Below are positions 59,767 through 64,000 of a stretch of 64,000 bases of DNA, piece by piece (the first letter of the stretch is position 1; the number at the start of each line of letters is the position of its first letter). Origin of the DNA: CALJFL01 sp036961205 (GTDB lineage: Bacteria > Pseudomonadota > Gammaproteobacteria > Pseudomonadales > Halieaceae). The stretch spans positions 1,240,001-1,304,000 of the forward strand of contig JBALVI010000001.1 of NCBI GenBank assembly GCA_036961205.1. Reading direction: 5' to 3'. Position numbers and translations under genes: made by a program. The notes below the pieces were generated by a model. The model saw only the letters and a program-made list of their open reading frames with translations. It did no database searches and had not been told where the DNA came from.

Positions 59767-62331
59767 ATGGCAGATCTGCAAATACCAGGCTATGAGCTCT
59801 ATGAGCAACTGGGCCGTGGCGGCATGGCTACGGTCTATAGGGCCCTGCACCTTAATCTTGACCGGGAAGTGGCGATTAAGGTCATGGACCGGGGCTCCAG
59901 CTCTGACGATAGTTTTTCTGAACGGTTTATCCGCGAGGCCAGGATATCCGCACGCCTGATCCATCCGCACGTTTTGCAAATCTACGACGTCAATTCCCAT
60001 TCCGGGCACAACTACATCGCCATGGAATATCTGAGCGGCGGAGACCTTGCCGGCATCATCCGTGGCGCGATGACGCAACGGGTGATTTACAACCTGATGG
60101 AGCAAATGACCGCCGCGCTGGATTACGCGTCCAGTAAAGGCTATGTGCATCGCGACATCAAACCCAGCAATATATTGTTGCGCACCAGCGACGACTACGT
60201 ACTGGCCGACTTCGGTATTGCCAAAGCTGCGGATTCCGGGACCCAGATGACCCAGACCGGCCTCATGGTCGGCACACCCAGCTACATGAGTCCTGAACAG
60301 GCTCGTGGGGTGGAAGTAGATGGTCGTTCTGATCTTTATGGCATGGCGGTATTGGGTTACGAAATGCTCACCAAGGAACTGCCTTTTGATGCGGATTCGG
60401 CGGTCAGTATTGCGGTAAAACATTTGACCGCCGATATACCCACGCTCCCTGAAAAACTTGCTGCCTATCAGCCCTGGCTTAACAAGGCATTGGCCAAGGA
60501 CGCCGATGAACGGTTTCAAACTGGCCGCGAGATGTTCGCCGCTTTCTCGGAGGTTCGTGGTGAATTCTCTGATGATGATGTATTAACCCCGGCCAGAGCC
60601 CGGGCGGAAGCGGATCCCGATGACGAGGATGCAACGTCGGTCGAGATAGGCGCCGTTAGCAGTGGAGCTGCCTGGACTGATCCGACGCAGGTCAGTCAAT
60701 CTTCTCGGCCGTCACGGCCTTATAAACTGTCGGAAACTTCGTCGAAGCGCGAACGCCTGGTCACCGGAGAATACAAGGCTGCCAAAAAAGCCAAATCAGG
60801 CGGCGGTGGTACCTTCGCCAAGCTGTTCCTGTTTTTATTGGTTCTAGGTGGCGGCGGATATGGCGGTTACTTTTATTGGCAAACGACGCAGGATGAGACC
60901 ACGAAAGGGGTCGAGACGGTTTCAGCTCAATTGTCGCGAGCGTTTACTGCGATGAATGAGAATGATATGAACAACGCCTCGCAAGCCTTTACTCGTGTGC
61001 TTGAGGTAGAGCCAACGAATGCAGCGGCGCTCAAGGGCATGGCGGATATCGAAGGCTTGAAGAAAGTAGAGCGCAAAGAAAAAGCCGAAAAAATTATCAT
61101 CCTCGCGCAGGCAGAGATAAACAAACTGTCAACGGATGCATCGCGCTCAGACGCGGCACTCACACTGTTACAGGAAGCGCTGCAAGTGGATCCTGGCAAC
61201 AATGATGCTGAAAAAGCGCTCAATACTTTGGCGGACTATCATTTGGCCGGTGCTAAACGTGCGATTGCTGCCGGTGACTTTGTGCTGGCTGCAAATACTC
61301 TGGCAGATGCGTTGGAGGTCACGCCGGCACGTGCCGACATCAAGCAGTTGTCAGGTGATCTCGCTGCGCAGGAAGCCGACTGGCTGGCCAATCAGAATGT
61401 AGAGGAGCTTTTGTCCGCTGCCAATGCTTCGATCGATAGTGGTGAGTTTAGCAGTGCAGCCCAGCAACTGGCTGTGGTGCTGAAAATCCAACCCGATAGC
61501 GCCGATGCTCAGGGAGCGATGGAGGCGGTGGTGCAAGGCCTGTTATCTCGCGCCCAGACTGCAATCGGTAAAGGCAACTTCAGTGCTGCGAGCGTTGATT
61601 TGGATGAGGCGATTGAAATAGCCCCCAGCAGGGAAGACCTTGGCGAGTTGCAAGCTCAGTTACCGGCGCTGGAAGAAGCCTGGAAATCCGAGAACCAAAT
61701 GGCTGCCCGCATCACAGAGGCTCAGACTCTTTTCAGAAAAGGGTCTTTTGTGGCTGCTGCCGAGGTTTATCGTGAAGTGCTAGTAGCGGCTCCGGATTCG
61801 GCGGCAGCTCAGCGCGGTTTAAATGACACTCACAGCGCCCTGGTAAATGCGGCCCAGAAATCTGCGGACCAAGGCAAGTTTGACGATGCGCAGACTCTAC
61901 TCGCACAGGCCCTGGAACTGGATTCCGATAGTGAGAGCGCCAAGGCATTAGAAGGGAAGCTTGCCAGCATGGAGCAAGCCTGGAACAACCGCCTGGCAGA
62001 GGAGGCCAAGCAGAAGCAGGTGGCCGGCGATGCGGCTGACCTGGGATTACAGGCGATAGCGGCGGGTGATTTGGGTAAGGCTCACCAGATTTACAGTGAA
62101 GTCTCCGTTGAATATTCCTTGCGGGCGACAACCAGCCAATTGAAAGACGCACTGCTCGAGGCCTATATCGAAGCCACTCGCACCGAGATTGGCAGCGAGC
62201 AATATGACCTGGCTCAAACCTTGATCGCGCAGGGCCAATCTCTTTCTCCAGAGCGAGAAGAATGGGAAGAGTTAGAGGAAGAGATCGATATCGCGCGAAG
62301 TAAAGCCCGGCGTCGTCTGGGTGGTTTCTGA
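59767..62331 (+). CDS. Transmembrane Ser/Thr protein kinase with C-terminal helical repeats
   Basis: 854 residues. The cytoplasmic Hanks-type kinase (about 9-270) has GRGGMATVY, K38 in VAIKVMD, catalytic D130 in HRDIKPSN, DFG at 148-150 and GTPSYMSPEQ; all key residues are present, so it should be active. A single membrane helix (about 354-374, LFLFLLVLGGGGYGGYFYW) is followed by an outside region of 480 residues with at least six tetratricopeptide-like units (FSxAxxxLxxxLxxxPxxxxA pattern). The -10-like TATAAT lies at 59723-59728, upstream. The sensed signal is unknown. Followed 69 bases later by ppk2. Confidence 0.92.
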   Translation: MADLQIPGYELYEQLGRGGMATVYRALHLNLDREVAIKVMDRGSSSDDSFSERFIREARISARLIHPHVLQIYDVNSHSGHNYIAMEYLSGGDLAGIIRGAMTQRVIYNLMEQMTAALDYASSKGYVHRDIKPSNILLRTSDDYVLADFGIAKAADSGTQMTQTGLMVGTPSYMSPEQARGVEVDGRSDLYGMAVLGYEMLTKELPFDADSAVSIAVKHLTADIPTLPEKLAAYQPWLNKALAKDADERFQTGREMFAAFSEVRGEFSDDDVLTPARARAEADPDDEDATSVEIGAVSSGAAWTDPTQVSQSSRPSRPYKLSETSSKRERLVTGEYKAAKKAKSGGGGTFAKLFLFLLVLGGGGYGGYFYWQTTQDETTKGVETVSAQLSRAFTAMNENDMNNASQAFTRVLEVEPTNAAALKGMADIEGLKKVERKEKAEKIIILAQAEINKLSTDASRSDAALTLLQEALQVDPGNNDAEKALNTLADYHLAGAKRAIAAGDFVLAANTLADALEVTPARADIKQLSGDLAAQEADWLANQNVEELLSAANASIDSGEFSSAAQQLAVVLKIQPDSADAQGAMEAVVQGLLSRAQTAIGKGNFSAASVDLDEAIEIAPSREDLGELQAQLPALEEAWKSENQMAARITEAQTLFRKGSFVAAAEVYREVLVAAPDSAAAQRGLNDTHSALVNAAQKSADQGKFDDAQTLLAQALELDSDSESAKALEGKLASMEQAWNNRLAEEAKQKQVAGDAADLGLQAIAAGDLGKAHQIYSEVSVEYSLRATTSQLKDALLEAYIEATRTEIGSEQYDLAQTLIAQGQSLSPEREEWEELEEEIDIARSKARRRLGGF

Positions 62332-62400
62332 GTAACATTCGGGCCATGGCTGCACCGCACAAACAGAGCTAGAGCTAGCTAACTCATAGTAGGATTATCG

Positions 62401-63174
62401 GTGGATAAAAAGGTATACGAAAAAGAGTTGCGCAAACTTCAGGCCGAAATGGTGGCCGTGCAGGAGTGGGTGAAGCGCACCGGGCAGCGCATTGTCATCG
62501 TATTTGAAGGTCGCGATGCTGCTGGCAAGGGCGGGATTATCAAGGCGTTAACCGCCAGGGTAAGCGCACGTGTCTTTCGGGTGGTTGCCTTGCCCGCGCC
62601 CAATGATCGGGAAAAAAGTCAGATGTATGTGCAGCGATACATCAAGCACATGCCGGCTGCCGGAGAAGTGGTGGTTTTTGACCGCAGCTGGTACAACCGG
62701 GCAGGGGTTGAGCGGGTCATGGGGTTTTGTTCGGATGAACAGGCCGACAGGTTTTTGGAAGTGGTTCCCGGCTTTGAGGCTGAAATCATTCAGGATGGCA
62801 TTATCCTGCTCAAATACTGGTTGGAAGTGAGTAGCGGCGAGCAGGAGAAGCGCTTCAAGGACCGGATCAAGCGACCAGAGAAGCAGTGGAAGCTCAGTGG
62901 TATGGATCTGGAGGCCAGACGGCGTTGGTACGCTTATTCTCGCGCACGCGACTCAATGATGGATGCAACCGACACCGAGTTCAGCCCCTGGACTGTCGTG
63001 CCCTCGGACGACAAACGAGCGGCGCACCTGAACTGTTTAAGTCATATGCTGCAACAAATACCTTACGAGCCGCTGGGTCAGTCTATTGTCACGCTACCCA
63101 AGAGAAACAAAGATGAAGCTTACGACGACAAGGAACCAATGAAAACACGTCGGTATGTAGAGCCACTTTTTTAG
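62401..63174 (+). CDS. ppk2: Polyphosphate kinase 2
   Basis: 257-residue single-domain PPK2 that transfers phosphate between polyphosphate and nucleotides. Walker A is GRDAAGKGG, Walker B is FDRSWYNRAGVE, and the lid region contains KRPEKQWKLSGMD. It starts with GTG (62401) with AGGA upstream. Direction (NDP to NTP from polyP) is the family norm, but nucleotide preference is not readable. Following the kinase gene on the same strand, it may be co-transcribed. Confidence 0.93.
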   Translation: MDKKVYEKELRKLQAEMVAVQEWVKRTGQRIVIVFEGRDAAGKGGIIKALTARVSARVFRVVALPAPNDREKSQMYVQRYIKHMPAAGEVVVFDRSWYNRAGVERVMGFCSDEQADRFLEVVPGFEAEIIQDGIILLKYWLEVSSGEQEKRFKDRIKRPEKQWKLSGMDLEARRRWYAYSRARDSMMDATDTEFSPWTVVPSDDKRAAHLNCLSHMLQQIPYEPLGQSIVTLPKRNKDEAYDDKEPMKTRRYVEPLF

Positions 63175-63196
63175 GTAGTGTGCATCAAGAGCTTGT

Positions 63197-63220
63197 TGTA
63201 GGACCGATGGCGACCCTACA
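63197..63220. repeat. Small inverted repeat between ppk2 and the solute-binding gene
   Basis: TGTAGG (63197-63202) pairs with CCTACA (63215-63220) over a 12-base loop, in the 89-bp gap between convergent genes. There is no T-run, so at best a weak bidirectional stop. Confidence 0.35.
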
Positions 63221-63263
63221 GAAAACATAGCCGTTCCCGGACGCGCCCTAACGTGATTACGTG

Positions 63264-64000
63264 CTACTTAATACCGCCGTAGCGCTCATCCCATTTATTG
63301 ATAATCGCGTCGTATGATCCATCTTTACGAGACTCAGCAAGCGATTTATTAAAGGCCGCTATCATCTCCTCGTGACCCGCCAGGTCGCGGTTGGCCGCCA
63401 CGTGTCTTTTCACGTCGGGCAAATCGATCTTTAAGACTTCGAATTTACTGCGTGAATCACCCAGGTATTCGGTGATTTGCATTGCCATTGTGCGTTGATC
63501 CCCTATGACCACATCGACAGAGCCATTGAGCAGGTTCAACAAATTCTGTATCAGGTGATTCTCTTCGACCAGAAGAACATTGGGAATGGCTTCAAAATCG
63601 ACTCCGTAGGCGTAGTCGGATCGAATGCCCAGGCGTCGGCCAGCGAGATCATTCAAGCTGCGTATGCTGCCACGACGGGCGCGTAACTTGACCATAATGA
63701 GTCTGCTGCTCAGATAGGGTTCACTGAACATTAAATCCTTACTGCGGGCGTCGCTGTACCAGACCGAGGCGAGCCCGTCGTAAACACCGATCTGCGCGCC
63801 CTCAACTGCGCGGGACCAAGCCTGAATGGTGATTTCCGGAGAATAGCTCGTTCGAGAGTAGATATGCTTGACCAATTCCATAGCCAGCCCTTCCTCGGGC
63901 AGTTTTGCATCCGTATAGGGTGGTGACGTATTGGCCATTAGCCTCACCGTGGATTCGGCGAACACGCTAGTGTTGGCCAGCGAAAGGCCGACGATGAGCA
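63264..64000 (-). CDS. Extracellular solute-binding protein, family 3 (partial at right edge)
   Basis: At least 245 residues; the frame is open to the window end, where LIVGLSLANTSVFA forms the end of a signal peptide, so the true start is beyond 64000. Mature part: RLMANTSPPYTDAKLPEEGL, then LNDLAGRRLGIRSDYAYG and VDVVIGDQRTMAMQI, the two-lobe SBP_bac_3 (PF00497) fold. It probably binds an amino acid or related compound in the periplasm. No transporter permease is adjacent in the window, so it may act as a sensor or stand alone. Confidence 0.85.
   Translation of the reverse strand, partial: LIVGLSLANTSVFAESTVRLMANTSPPYTDAKLPEEGLAMELVKHIYSRTSYSPEITIQAWSRAVEGAQIGVYDGLASVWYSDARSKDLMFSEPYLSSRLIMVKLRARRGSIRSLNDLAGRRLGIRSDYAYGVDFEAIPNVLLVEENHLIQNLLNLLNGSVDVVIGDQRTMAMQITEYLGDSRSKFEVLKIDLPDVKRHVAANRDLAGHEEMIAAFNKSLAESRKDGSYDAIINKWDERYGGIK

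Noticed and set aside
59764..60519. 251-codon minus-strand frame
   Set aside because: Antisense to the kinase domain with all catalytic motifs; no independent support.

Overview
The window is about 64 kb of bacterial chromosome from a Gram-negative, most likely a marine gammaproteobacterium. The evidence is a cmoA-cmoB pair, uup, rhlE, a LapD/LapG-controlled giant adhesin, a general type II secretion system (T2SS), a TonB receptor, and GTG/ATG starts behind GGAGG-type ribosome sites. A Cellvibrionales (Halieaceae or Spongiibacteraceae-like) origin is my inference from overall gene content. Base composition looks even and moderately GC-rich. Two 100-N assembly gaps (20976-21075 and 43866-43965) both lie inside coding repeats.

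Layout. 1-12 kb is housekeeping: an aspartate-type aminotransferase, a Lon protease with a textbook heat-shock promoter, cmoBA, a purine phosphoribosyltransferase, an aromatic aminotransferase, the ABC-F ATPase Uup and heme A synthase. 12.5-32.3 kb is a complete Lap-type adhesion locus: type I secretion ABC transporter and fusion protein, a LuxR-type regulator, a giant repeat adhesin with a LapG cleavage motif, the protease LapG, its c-di-GMP receptor LapD, and a TolC-like outer-membrane channel fused to an OmpA peptidoglycan-binding domain. Three perfect TGTGA-N6-TCACA (CRP/Vfr-type) palindromes precede the adhesin, and a one-mismatch copy precedes the TolC gene. An island of small genes (23.6-27.5 kb) sits between adhesin and lapD. 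It holds a duplicated 105-aa gene, a DUF1640-like gene, BrnT/CopG-like and VapBC modules, a HigBA-like pair whose toxin is internally deleted, a RelE remnant, a copied fragment of lapD and three copies of a dispersed repeat.

32.5-42.6 kb is a T2SS operon (gspE-F-H-I-J-K-L-M-C/N-D) without the major pseudopilin gspG. It is followed by a possible structured leader RNA, a secreted cysteine-rich protein made of 24-residue repeats, a 40-codon signal-peptide remnant, two periplasmic DsbA/thioredoxin-fold proteins, gspA, gspB and a predicted membrane-anchored zinc metallopeptidase. Read together, this looks like a module in which disulfide-rich surface protein is oxidised in the periplasm and exported folded by the T2SS.

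51-64 kb holds separate units: a 3-methyladenine glycosylase-like protein, a TonB-dependent receptor, an MscS channel, a haloalkane-dehalogenase/Nudix pair, an RhlE helicase/acyltransferase pair, a transmembrane Ser/Thr kinase with tetratricopeptide-like repeats, PPK2, and a solute-binding protein running off the right edge. I saw no rRNA, tRNA, CRISPR array, integrase or transposase.
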